Below are positions 24,463 through 32,363 of a stretch of 64,000 nt of DNA, piece by piece. Both the position numbers and the translations under genes were made by a program. Below the pieces are notes generated by a model. That model searched no databases. It worked only from the letters and a program-made list of their open reading frames with translations, and was not told the DNA's origin. This DNA is from Stenotrophomonas maltophilia (GTDB lineage: Bacteria > Pseudomonadota > Gammaproteobacteria > Xanthomonadales > Xanthomonadaceae), in assembly GCA_002364755.1 (NCBI GenBank), contig DEZI01000033.1, positions 35,196 to 99,195 of the forward strand, given 5' to 3'. Positions within the stretch are counted from its first letter, which is position 1. Each line of letters begins with the position of its first letter.

Positions 24463-26547
24463 ATGGCACGGCGGCAATGGATGGCGGTGGGGGTAGTGGT
24501 GGTGGCGACGGCAGCCGCGCTGGCGGCCACCTGGTGGGAACGCCCCGCACAGGCACCGGACGCACCCGTTGGCCCGCAGCCCACGCCGCTCGCCTGGACC
24601 GCGCAGATTGAGCCGCTGGCCGGTGATGGCCACCCCGGCGACCGTGACGGCGCCTCGGCCCAGGCGCGCTTCGCCGAACCCTATGCGCTGCTGCGCACCG
24701 CCGATGGCAGCGTGTATTTCACCGATGCCGGCGATAACAACCGCATCCGCCGCCGGCTTCCCGATGGACGCGTTGAAACGGTGGCCGGGCAGGGCGAAGG
24801 CCTGGCCGATGGGCCGGGCCTGCAGGCGCGCTTCAATACGCCGTCGGGCATCGCTGCCGACGCGCAGGGCAACCTGTACGTGGCCGACACCGGCAACCAC
24901 GCGATCCGTCGGATCGGCACCGATGGCCAGGTGACCACCGTGGCCGGTGGCACGCAGGGCTTTGCCGATGGCCCGGCCGCGCAGGCGCGCTTCGATGGAC
25001 CGATGGGCATTGCGGTCGACGCGCAGGGCCAGGTGTTCGTGGCCGATACCTGGAACGACCGCATCCGGGTGATCGGCACCGATGGCAACGTGCGCACGCT
25101 GGCCGGTGGCGATCGCCCCGGCTTCGCCGATGCGCTGGGTAGCGAGGCCCGCTTCGATACACCGGTTGCGCTGGCCTTCGATGCGCACGGCGCGCTGCTG
25201 GTGGCCGACTTCTTCAACAACGCAGTGCGCCGCGTCGGTGCCGATGGCACGGTGAGCACCGTGGTCGGCAACGATGGCGTCATCAACGGGCCGCTGTCGC
25301 TGGCCACGACCCACGACGGCGTGCTGTACGTGGGCGACTTCGGCGGGCGCATCGTGCAGGTAACCCCGCAGGGCCACCAGATCGCGCTGCTCGGCAACGA
25401 CCGGTTGCCGCGCCTTGCCCGCCCCAGCGGCTTGGCCGTGGAGGATGACGGCAGCCTGCTGGTGGCCGACGCCGCCGGTTACCGCGTGCACCGCGTGCGG
25501 CCGCTGGCGGTGGGCGCGCTGCCGGCACCGGCGCTGGTCGGGCCCGCCGCGGACGCCGCGCTGCCCGATACCGGCGGGCGCTGGCCGCTGGCCCCGCAGC
25601 AGGGCTGGCATGAAGTGGTAGGCACGCTGGGCGAAGTGCGCGGCACCTTTACCGGCGAGAGCCGCCACCACCTGCACGGCGGCTTCGACGTGCGCGGTGA
25701 CGTGGGGCAGACCGTGCTGGCCATCGCCGACGGCAAGATCAGCAGCCCGATCGCGGCGTGGAGCCTGGGCGGCCAGGCCGAAGGGCTGGCGGTGGGGCGC
25801 CTGAACTATATCCACATGCGCGTGGGCCGCACGCCGTCCGGCGAGCCCTTCGATGCGCGCTGGCAGCCGATGTATGGCGAGGACGGCAAGCTGGAGCGCA
25901 TCCGCGTGCGGCGCGGCACGCGCATCCACGTTGGCGACCGTCTGGGCAACATCAACAGCCAGGCGCACGTGCACCTGCAGGTGGGCACCAGCGGTTTCGA
26001 GACCAATGCGGTGGCGCTGGGCTTCACCGGTTATGCCGACCACTTCGCGCCGCGCATCACCGATGTCGGCCTGCTGGATGACAACGACCAGCCGCTGGCC
26101 GCAGGCAGCGACGGCGTGGTGATGCTGGCCCGGCAGGGGCGTGGCGTGCAGATCGTGGTGGAGGCGTGGGATCAGGTGGACGACAACCTGCCGCGCCGCC
26201 GGTTGGGGCCGTACCAGGTGGGCTACCAGATCCTCGACGCGGCCGGGCAGCCGCTGCAGGGCTACGAACAGCCGCGCTGGAACATCGTGTTCAACCGCAT
26301 GCCGCCGCAGAAGCAGGCGGTGAAGGTGGCCTATGCGCCGGACAGCGGCATCACCGTGCATGGCAGCGCGGTGACCCGCTTCCGCTACCTGGCCACCAAC
26401 ACCGTGCGCGACGGCTTGATGGAAACCGGACGCTGGCAGCCGGCGGCGCTGCCGCCGGGCGAGTACACCATCCGTGGTAGTGCACGCGATTACAGCGGCA
26501 ATGACGGCATTGGCAAGCGCGACATCAGGGTACGGCTGCTGCCATAG
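24463..26547 (+). CDS. NHL-repeat propeller fused to M23 (LytM-like) peptidase domain
   Basis: A 694-residue protein with an N-terminal membrane anchor or signal (WMAVGVVVVATAAALAATW). Residues about 45-365 are NHL repeats: FAEPYALLRTADGSVYFTDAG, NTPSGIAADAQGNLYVADTG, FDGPMGIAVDAQGQVFVADT and others, each 50-60 residues, forming a propeller. Residues about 395-530 carry M23-type zinc motifs: HLHGGFDVRG (HxxxD) and HVHLQVG (HxH), with VLAIADGKI between as in LytM domains. About 60 residues (AVGRLNYIHMRVGRTP onward) lie between the two metal motifs. The C-terminal part (540-694) is beta-rich, immunoglobulin-like. If the metal site is filled, this would be a propeller-guided cell-wall or protein endopeptidase. 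Its 3' end overlaps by 23 bp the convergent YciI gene. Confidence 0.82.
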   Translation: MARRQWMAVGVVVVATAAALAATWWERPAQAPDAPVGPQPTPLAWTAQIEPLAGDGHPGDRDGASAQARFAEPYALLRTADGSVYFTDAGDNNRIRRRLPDGRVETVAGQGEGLADGPGLQARFNTPSGIAADAQGNLYVADTGNHAIRRIGTDGQVTTVAGGTQGFADGPAAQARFDGPMGIAVDAQGQVFVADTWNDRIRVIGTDGNVRTLAGGDRPGFADALGSEARFDTPVALAFDAHGALLVADFFNNAVRRVGADGTVSTVVGNDGVINGPLSLATTHDGVLYVGDFGGRIVQVTPQGHQIALLGNDRLPRLARPSGLAVEDDGSLLVADAAGYRVHRVRPLAVGALPAPALVGPAADAALPDTGGRWPLAPQQGWHEVVGTLGEVRGTFTGESRHHLHGGFDVRGDVGQTVLAIADGKISSPIAAWSLGGQAEGLAVGRLNYIHMRVGRTPSGEPFDARWQPMYGEDGKLERIRVRRGTRIHVGDRLGNINSQAHVHLQVGTSGFETNAVALGFTGYADHFAPRITDVGLLDDNDQPLAAGSDGVVMLARQGRGVQIVVEAWDQVDDNLPRRRLGPYQVGYQILDAAGQPLQGYEQPRWNIVFNRMPPQKQAVKVAYAPDSGITVHGSAVTRFRYLATNTVRDGLMETGRWQPAALPPGEYTIRGSARDYSGNDGIGKRDIRVRLLP

Positions 26548-26932
26548 CCGCCGCCGGCGCGCCGCAGCGTTCGCGCTCGGCGTCCATGTCTTCCAGCGGC
26601 CGCACTTCGATGCTGCCAAAGCGCGCCCAGGGAAACTCGCGGGCGATGCGCATGGCTTCGTCGCGGTCGCGTGCGCGGATGAGGTTGAAGCCGGCCAGCA
26701 GTTCACGGGTTTCAGCGAAGGGGCCATCGAGCACGCGGCTGTGGCCATCGCGCACGCGCAGGGTCTGCGCGGTGTCGACCGGCTGCAGTTTCTGTGCGGC
26801 CAGCAGGGTGCCTTCGGCCTGCAGCTGATCGGCGTGGGCGAGGCAGTCGCGCATCAGTGCATTGAACTCGTCGCTGGGCAGGGCCTGCAGCAGGGCGGGT
26901 TCGATGTAGATGAGGAGCAGGTACTGCTGCAT
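26525..26932 (-). CDS. YciI/DGPF family protein
   Basis: A 135-residue ferredoxin-like alpha+beta protein. It starts MQQYLLLIYIEP and contains VLDGPFAETRELLAGFNLI, the DGPF motif that names the family, and AMRIAREFPWARFGSIEVRPLED. Related proteins are co-encoded with ECF42 sigma factors, one of which lies at 28996. It is divergent from that cluster with an inverted-repeat element between, so joint regulation is possible but I see no matching promoter upstream of it. Start ATG 26932 is chosen over longer frames, which lack coding character. The stop lies within the convergent NHL/M23 gene. Confidence 0.85.
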   Translation of the reverse strand: MQQYLLLIYIEPALLQALPSDEFNALMRDCLAHADQLQAEGTLLAAQKLQPVDTAQTLRVRDGHSRVLDGPFAETRELLAGFNLIRARDRDEAMRIAREFPWARFGSIEVRPLEDMDAERERCGAPAAAMAAAVP

Positions 26933-27005
26933 GGCACGGTCCTGGCGGCGGCGGGGTTCCATGATGGCGCAGGTTTGCGCGGTGGCATGTTGCAGCGCGA
27001 AAGGC

Positions 27006-27395
27006 CGCCTGCGGCGGGGGATCGGCGAACGGCGGAGCCCCTCCGTGGTGGGCTGCTGAAAGCCGGCGATTTTGAGGGTTGGCCGGGAGGGTGGGTTGGC
27101 TGGGGGACGCTGCAAGTACGTCCATGTAAGCTCGGTCGCCGCATCCATGCGGCTCACGCCCCCAGCCAACCCACCCTCCCGGCCACGGACACCTTCCCGC
27201 GCGCCCGCCACGGAAAATCAACAGAAAAGAGCGAAAGCGGGTCGCTTCGCTCGCACAGCCGGGGCCGCCAGCTTTTGCCTTTTTCTCTTGATCTTCCGGG
27301 GTGGGTCAGCCGCGTGAACCGGCCCACCCCAGTAATCCCACCAGATGACCCACCACGGAGGGGCTCCGCCGTTCGCCGATCCCCCGCCGCAGGCG
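27006..27395. repeat. 390-bp element with 47-bp perfect terminal inverted repeats
   Basis: Bases 27006-27052 are the exact reverse complement of 27349-27395. Inside, 27081-27106 and 27159-27184 form a second perfect 26-bp inverted repeat around a 52-bp loop. No protein-coding frame is supported. Size and ends look like a miniature inverted-repeat element, but no target duplication was checked by alignment. It fills the gap between the two YciI-type genes (26933-27502). Confidence 0.88.
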
Positions 27396-27430
27396 CGCCT
27401 TCCGCGCAGGAAAAAAATTTCCAACCGACC

Positions 27431-27457
27431 TGTCGATTCCCGATCCCCCGGTTCGTC
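27431..27457 (+). promoter_or_regulatory. Putative ECF42 promoter
   Basis: TGTCGA at 27431-27436, a 17-bp spacer, then CGTC at 27454-27457. ECF42 sigma factors are known to read a TGTCGA-type -35 and a CGTC/CGA-type -10. It sits 46 bp before the start of the YciI gene at 27503, which begins the run leading to the ECF sigma gene, so autoregulation is likely. Confidence 0.65.
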
Positions 27458-27502
27458 GTACCAGATGAAGGGCACGCAAACCGCCGCCCACGGGAGACCG
27501 AC

Positions 27503-27916
27503 ATGAAAGTCATGGTGATCGTCAAAGCCAACGCCGATTCCGAAGCCGGGCGCCTGCCCAGCGAAGCGGAACTGGCCGAAATGGGCGCCTACAACGAACA
27601 ACTCGCCGCCGCCGGCATCATGCTCGCCGGTGAGGGCCTGCACGCCACTGCCCTTGGCCGCCGCATTCATTTTGGTGCCGCCGCCCCGCAGGTGCAGGCT
27701 GGACCATTCGGCCCGCCCAGCGAGCAGATCGCCGGCTTCTGGCTGTGGAACGTGCGCTCGCTGGACGAGGCCATCGAATGGGCCAGCCGCGCCCCGTTCG
27801 GCGCTGGCGGCACCCTCGAGCTGCGTCCGCTGATCACCGCCGAGGATTTCGGCGAAGCCTTCGCCCCCGAATTACAGCAGCAGGAAAAGCGTCTGCGGGA
27901 ACAGCTGGAAAACTGA
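27503..27916 (+). CDS. YciI/DGPF family protein
   Basis: A 137-residue protein: MKVMVIVKANADSEAGRLPSEAELAEMGAYNEQL is the typical start of this DGPF subgroup, followed by AGEGLHATALGRRIHFG, VQAGPFGPPSEQIAGFWLW (an AGPF variant of the DGPF motif) and ELRPLITAEDFGEAF. Small dimeric proteins of this family have unknown reactions; YciI itself shows weak hydrolase activity. First gene behind the ECF42-like promoter at 27431. ATG 27503 has GGGAG upstream. A frame running in from far upstream is not coding. Confidence 0.88.
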   Translation: MKVMVIVKANADSEAGRLPSEAELAEMGAYNEQLAAAGIMLAGEGLHATALGRRIHFGAAAPQVQAGPFGPPSEQIAGFWLWNVRSLDEAIEWASRAPFGAGGTLELRPLITAEDFGEAFAPELQQQEKRLREQLEN

Positions 27917-27920
27917 TCCT

Positions 27921-28044
27921 CCGCCGGGTATGACCCGGCGCTACCGCAACCATTCCGCCGGTACGCCCCGGCGCTACCGCAACCATTCCGCCGGGTATGA
28001 CCCGGCGCTACCGCAACCATTCCGCCGGTACGCCCCGGCGCCAC
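27921..28044 (-). repeat. four tandem inverted GTAG palindromes
   Basis: Elements at about 27921-27945, 27956-27978, 27989-28012 and 28022-28042, alternating two subtypes (CCGCCGGGTATGACCCGGCG and CCGCCGGTACGCCCCGGCG), with the spacer CGCAACCATT. The unit of two repeats has a period of about 67 bp. They lie inside the presumed operon between two genes. Confidence 0.85.
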
Positions 28045-28063
28045 CACTCAACGGAGCATTGCA

Positions 28064-28486
28064 ATGAAACTGATTCCCTTCCTTGGCTTCAGCGGCCAGG
28101 CCCATGATGCGATGGCCTTCTATGCCAAGGCCCTCGGCGGCCAGGTCACATCCGAGATGAAGTACCGCGACATGCCCCCATCCGACGGTTCGCCGGGCTG
28201 CAACGAGATGCCGGCCGAAACCCTCGACCACGTGGCGCACAGCCAGCTGGAGATCGATGGTGCGATCCTGATGGCCGCCGATGGCCCGGGCGGCGGCGAG
28301 GGCGGTTCGACCACCATCAATGTCGACGTCGACAGCATCGAGGAAGCCGAGCGTGTGTTCGCCGCGCTGGCAGAAGGCGGCCAGGTGCAGATGCCGATCG
28401 TCGAGACGTTCTGGGCGCATCGCTGGGGCATGCTGATCGACCGCTTCGGCAAGCCGTGGATGGTCAACTGCATGAAGCAGCCCTGA
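28064..28486 (+). CDS. VOC-family protein, PhnB-like
   Basis: A 140-residue vicinal-oxygen-chelate protein. The N-terminal half (MKLIPFLGFSGQAHDAMAFYAKALGG) and the C-terminal FWAHRWGMLIDRFGKPWMVN are those of the PhnB/3-demethylubiquinone-type branch. The AHRWG His and the late Glu-like positions could bind metal, but the metal triad is not complete, so catalysis is uncertain. RBS: GGAGC at 28052-28056, ATG 28064. It is in the same orientation as the next VOC gene, the YciI gene before it and the ECF sigma gene after it. Confidence 0.88.
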   Translation: MKLIPFLGFSGQAHDAMAFYAKALGGQVTSEMKYRDMPPSDGSPGCNEMPAETLDHVAHSQLEIDGAILMAADGPGGGEGGSTTINVDVDSIEEAERVFAALAEGGQVQMPIVETFWAHRWGMLIDRFGKPWMVNCMKQP

Positions 28487-28526
28487 TCCGGCTCCATCTC
28501 CCATCACCCGCACAGGAAACGCAACG

Positions 28527-28937
28527 ATGAGCGCACCGCAACCACAGATGATCTTCGTCAACCTGCCCGTGCAGGACCTTCAACGGTCCAAGGACTTCTT
28601 CAGCGCGCTGGGCTACAGCTTCAACCCGGCCTACACCAATGAAGACGCCGCCTGCATGGTCATCAGCGAGAGCATCTTCGTGATGCTGCTGGTCAGGCCG
28701 TTCTTCCAGCAGTTCACCAACAAGAACATTGCCGATGCGCAGGCGGAGACCGAGGTGATCACCTGCCTTTCCGCGGCCAGCCGCAAGGCGGTGGACGTGA
28801 TGGTGGACAAGGCAGTGGCTGCCGGTGGCAGCGAACCGCAGCCGGCGCGCGACTACGGATTCATGTACCAGCGCGGCTTCCAGGACCTGGATGGCCACCT
28901 GTGGGAGATCGCACACATGGATGGCGGGCCCGGTTGA
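28527..28937 (+). CDS. VOC-family (glyoxalase-like) protein
   Basis: A 136-residue protein starting MSAPQPQMIFVNLPVQDLQRS with the two beta-alpha-beta-beta-beta units of the VOC fold: KDFFSALGYSFNP in the first and FMYQRGFQDLDGHLWEIAHMD in the second. The DLDGHLWE motif places a Glu at the usual metal-ligand position. Members annotated as glyoxalase/bleomycin-resistance proteins vary in function. 40 bp downstream of the PhnB-like gene and 58 bp upstream of the sigma factor, so very likely co-transcribed. Confidence 0.88.
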   Translation: MSAPQPQMIFVNLPVQDLQRSKDFFSALGYSFNPAYTNEDAACMVISESIFVMLLVRPFFQQFTNKNIADAQAETEVITCLSAASRKAVDVMVDKAVAAGGSEPQPARDYGFMYQRGFQDLDGHLWEIAHMDGGPG

Positions 28938-28995
28938 TGCCCGCTGCTGGCCGCGGGCGCTTGTGCGGGCACGGCCTGCGTGCTGTCATCGGCGC

Positions 28996-30267
28996 ATGAC
29001 CGAGCCCGCGTTGAGCCAGCGACTGGAGACCCTCTGGCGGATGGAATCGCCGGTGTTGATCGCGCGCCTGGCGCGGCTGCTCGGCGGAGATGTCGGCCGC
29101 GCCGAGGAGCTGGCCCAGGACACCTGGCTGGCCGCGCTGGAGCGCTGGCCGGCGCAGGGCATCCCGGACAACCCCGGAGCCTGGCTGATGACCACCGCGC
29201 GCAACCGTGCCATCGATGTGCTGCGCCAGCACCAGCGCGTGGCGCAGCAGCATGCGCAATGGGGCGAGGAGCTGCACCCGGTGGCGCTGCCCGCACCCGA
29301 TGACAGCCAGGCACTGGAAGACGAGCTCGGCGACGATCTGCTGCGGCTGATGTTCGTGGCCTGCCATCCGGTGCTGCCGGCCGATGCACGGGTGGCGCTG
29401 ACCCTGCGCCTGCTGGGCGGCCTGACCACGACCGAAATCGCCCGCGCCTTCCTCCAGCCGGAGCCGACCATCGCCCAGCGCATCGTGCGCGCCAAGCGCA
29501 CCCTGGTGCAGAAGCAGGTGCCCTACGAAGTGCCGCGCGCCGAGGCGCTGCCCGAGCGGCTGGCCTCGGTGCTGGAGGCGATCTACCTGGTCTTCAATGA
29601 GGGCTATGCGGCCAGTGCCGGCGATGACTGGATGCGCCCGGCCCTATGCGAGGAAGCGTTGCGGCTGGCCCGCATCCTCGCCCATCGGCTGCCCGCGCCG
29701 CCGGTGCTGGGCCTGCTGGCGCTGATTGAACTGCAGGCCTCGCGTGCCGCGGCGCGTGTCGATGCGCAGGGCCAGCCGCTTTTGCTGGACGTGCAGAACC
29801 GCGCGCGCTGGGACTGGCTGCAGATTGAACGCGGGCAACAGGTGCTGCAGCGTGCGCTGGATGCCGGCGGCGACAACGATGCCTACGTCCTGCAGGCACG
29901 CATCGCGGCCTGCCATGCCACCGCGCGCCGTGCCGAAGACACCGACTGGGCACGCATCGCCGCGCTATATGCGCAGCTGCTGCAGGTGATGCCCTCGCCG
30001 GTGGTGGCCCTCAACCGGGTGGTGGCGGTGTCGCGCAGTGACGGTGCGTTCGCGGCCTGGGGCTTGTTGCAGCCGTTGCTGGTTGATGCGCGGTTGCAGG
30101 GCTATGCCCCGTTGCAGGTGGTGCGGGGCGAGCTGCTGCAGTTGCTGGGGCGGCATGGCGATGCCGCCACTGCGTTCCGCGAGGCGGCCGCCTTGACCGG
30201 CAATGCACGCGAGCAGGCGCTGCTGCTGGCGCGCGCGCAGCGATCGGAGTCAGAGCCCTTTCCCTGA
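28996..30267 (+). CDS. ECF sigma factor, ECF42 type with C-terminal extension
   Basis: A 423-residue sigma factor, more than twice the length of a plain ECF. Sigma-2 region: ARLLGGDVGRAEELAQDTWLAALERWP and NPGAWLMTTARNRAIDVLRQ; sigma-4: LLGGLTTTEIARAFLQPEPTIAQRIVRAKRTL. The rest (about 185-423) is the helical, TPR-like extension (DUF6596) with LEAIYLVFNEGY and RLARILAHRLP. This architecture with neighbouring DGPF and VOC genes defines ECF42, which lacks an anti-sigma factor and probably depends on the extension for control. The last residues (SESEPFP) and the stop derive from a half copy of the GGGGTC repeat. Start ATG 28996; the earlier frame overlaps the VOC gene and is not used. Confidence 0.9.
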   Translation: MTEPALSQRLETLWRMESPVLIARLARLLGGDVGRAEELAQDTWLAALERWPAQGIPDNPGAWLMTTARNRAIDVLRQHQRVAQQHAQWGEELHPVALPAPDDSQALEDELGDDLLRLMFVACHPVLPADARVALTLRLLGGLTTTEIARAFLQPEPTIAQRIVRAKRTLVQKQVPYEVPRAEALPERLASVLEAIYLVFNEGYAASAGDDWMRPALCEEALRLARILAHRLPAPPVLGLLALIELQASRAAARVDAQGQPLLLDVQNRARWDWLQIERGQQVLQRALDAGGDNDAYVLQARIAACHATARRAEDTDWARIAALYAQLLQVMPSPVVALNRVVAVSRSDGAFAAWGLLQPLLVDARLQGYAPLQVVRGELLQLLGRHGDAATAFREAAALTGNAREQALLLARAQRSESEPFP

Positions 30268-30285
30268 TCCCTTCGTGTTTCCCTC

Positions 30286-30348
30286 ATCCACGCGTGGCGT
30301 GGATCTACCGCTGGACGCCGTTCAAGTAGATCCACGCCATGCGTGGAT
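30286..30348. repeat. two GTAG palindromes facing each other
   Basis: Inverted element at 30286-30308 (ATCCACGC/GCGTGGAT, CTAC) and direct element at 30326-30348 (GTAG, same arms). Part of the 306-bp gap between the sigma factor and the M28 peptidase. Confidence 0.85.
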
Positions 30349-30376
30349 GAATCTGTCAGATATCGAAATCCACCTT

Positions 30377-30531
30377 GGGTGCCGACCAACGATCGGCACC
30401 CACCATCAGCAGCAGGTTCCAACAGACCGCAGAAATCTGTCGAAGGCGGACCCACCCCACCATCCCACGGATAGCCCGCTGTTGCTGTTGCTTCGGCCTT
30501 CTTCGGCAGGTGCAGGGCGCAGCCCTGCCGA
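30377..30531. repeat. two hairpins in the gap before the M28 peptidase gene
   Basis: GGGTGCCGA-CCAACGA-TCGGCACCC at 30377-30401, and TTCGGCAGG (30501-30509) with CCTGCCGAA (30523-30531). The stretch between holds no gene. The second hairpin ends 43 bp before the ATG at 30574. Confidence 0.6.
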
Positions 30532-30573
30532 ATCCCATTACACTCCGCAAGGATTTTCCTGCTGGAGAGAGCA

Positions 30574-32223
30574 ATGAAACGAGCAGTACTGGGCATCCTG
30601 GCCCTGTCGGTGTCGAGCGCACTGATGGCCGCCACGCCGAAATTCGATGGCGCGCGGATCTCCGCCGACGTCAAGGAACTGGCTTCCGACGCCTACGAGG
30701 GCCGCTCGCCGGCCACCGCGGGCGAAGAAAAAACCATTGCCTACCTCAGCAAGCAGTTTGCCGCCGCGGGCCTGCAGCCGGGTGGCGACCTGCAGGATGG
30801 CAAGCGCCTGTGGACCCAGGCCGTGCCGTTGCGCAAGGGCGACATCGTCGGTACCCCGCAGCTGGCCCTGCACCAGGGCGGCAAGACCGTCACCCTCGAC
30901 CAGGGCAAGCAGATCGCCGTGCGCGCCGCCATGAATGGCGCCACCACCGTCGACATCAGCAAGGCCCCGCTGGTCTTCCTCGGCTATGGCGTGAAGGCGC
31001 CGGAGCGCAACTGGGACGACTTCAAGGGCGTCGACCTGAAGGGCAAGATCGCCGTCGTGCTGATCAACGACCCCGACTTCGAAACCGGCAAGGGCGACTT
31101 CGACGGCAAGGGCATGACCTGGTACGGGCGCTGGCCGTACAAGTACGAAGAAGGCGCACGCCAGGGCGCGCTCGGCGTGCTGATCGTGCACGAGACCGCA
31201 CCGGCCTCGTACGGCTGGGCCACCGTGGCCGGCTCCAACACCAACACCATGTTCGACGTGGTGCGTGACAACCCCGCCGAGACCCACCCGCTGCTGGAAG
31301 GCTGGATCCAGCGCGACCTCGCCGTCGAGCTGTTCCGCGCTGCCGGGCAGGATTTCGAGGCGCTGAAGAAGAAGGCGCAGCAGCGCGACTTCACCCCGGT
31401 GCCGCTGACCGGCGCCAGCCTGGATGCGAAGTACGCGGTGAAGACCGAAGTGATCACCTCGCACAACGTGGCCGCACGCCTGGAAGGCAGCAGCCACCCG
31501 GACGAGACGATCATCTACAGCGCGCACTGGGACCACATCGGCGTGGGCGAGCCGGACGCGCGCGGCGACCGCATCTTCAACGGCGCGCTGGACAACGCCA
31601 GCGGCACCGCCTCGCTGATCGAACTGGCCCGCGGCTTCGCCAAGGGCCCGCGTCCGCAGCGCTCGCTGCTGTTCCTGGCGGTCACCGCCGAGGAAAAGGG
31701 CCTGCTGGGTTCGGAGTACTACGCCACCCACCCGCTGTACCCGCTGGAAACCACCGTGGCGGCGATCAACATGGACGGCATGTCGCCGTTCGGTCCGTCG
31801 CGTGATTTCGGCATCTACGGCACCGCCCGCTTCGAACTGCTGGACCAGCTGAAGGACGTCGCCAAGGGCTGGGACATCCGCTACACCCCGGACCCGAAAC
31901 CGGAAGCAGGCCTGTTCTTCCGCTCCGATCACTTCTCGTTCGCCAAGCGCGGCGTGCCGGCCCTGTCCTGGTCGGCCGGCCAGGACTGGGTGGACGGTGG
32001 CGTTGCCGCCGGCAAGAAGGCCTCGGAGGATTACACCGCCAAGCGCTACCACCAGCAGGGCGACGAATGGCAGCCGGACTGGGGGTTCGCCGGTGCCGCG
32101 CGCGACCTGGAAGTGCTCTACACGCTGGGCAACCAGCTGGCCAACTCGCGCAGCTGGCCGAACTGGAGCACCGACGAGTCGTTCCGCGCCGTGCGTGACA
32201 GCAGCGCCGCACAGCGCAAATAA
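30574..32223 (+). CDS. Secreted M28-family zinc aminopeptidase
   Basis: A 549-residue metallopeptidase with a signal peptide (VLGILALSVSSALMA, cleavage near MAA). A protease-associated (PA) insertion lies at about 125-235 (LVFLGYGVKAPERNWDDFKG, KIAVVLINDPDF). The M28 zinc site is: YSAHWDHIGVG (His, Asp), GALDNASGTASL (bridging Asp), TAEEKGLLGSEYY (catalytic Glu-Glu), INMDGMS and the late SDHFSFAKRGVPAL (His). All ligands are present, so an active periplasmic or secreted aminopeptidase is expected. Related Xanthomonadaceae proteins carry this same PA insertion. Start has GGAGAG upstream. Confidence 0.92.
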   Translation: MKRAVLGILALSVSSALMAATPKFDGARISADVKELASDAYEGRSPATAGEEKTIAYLSKQFAAAGLQPGGDLQDGKRLWTQAVPLRKGDIVGTPQLALHQGGKTVTLDQGKQIAVRAAMNGATTVDISKAPLVFLGYGVKAPERNWDDFKGVDLKGKIAVVLINDPDFETGKGDFDGKGMTWYGRWPYKYEEGARQGALGVLIVHETAPASYGWATVAGSNTNTMFDVVRDNPAETHPLLEGWIQRDLAVELFRAAGQDFEALKKKAQQRDFTPVPLTGASLDAKYAVKTEVITSHNVAARLEGSSHPDETIIYSAHWDHIGVGEPDARGDRIFNGALDNASGTASLIELARGFAKGPRPQRSLLFLAVTAEEKGLLGSEYYATHPLYPLETTVAAINMDGMSPFGPSRDFGIYGTARFELLDQLKDVAKGWDIRYTPDPKPEAGLFFRSDHFSFAKRGVPALSWSAGQDWVDGGVAAGKKASEDYTAKRYHQQGDEWQPDWGFAGAARDLEVLYTLGNQLANSRSWPNWSTDESFRAVRDSSAAQRK

Positions 32224-32232
32224 GAAGCACCG

Positions 32233-32255
32233 GTAGCGCCGGGCCATGCCCGGCG
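32233..32255 (+). repeat. GTAG palindrome
   Basis: GTAGC-GCCGGGC-CAT-GCCCGGC-G, 10 bp after the M28 stop codon. Confidence 0.8.
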
Positions 32256-32363
32256 TTCCCGTAACAGCTTCCATCCCCGGTTTCCGGGGCTTCGTCGCAG
32301 GCCGCTTGTTTGCCCGGTGGGCCGACCTATGCTCGGCTCACCCCCTTCCTCCAAGGCGCTGCC

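Noticed and set aside
27072..27317. Short frames inside the 390-bp inverted-repeat element
   Set aside because: They cross the inverted arms, have no ribosome sites and no coding bias.
28825..28995. A longer start for the ECF sigma factor
   Set aside because: It overlaps the VOC gene in another frame; ATG 28996 directly precedes the sigma region 2.
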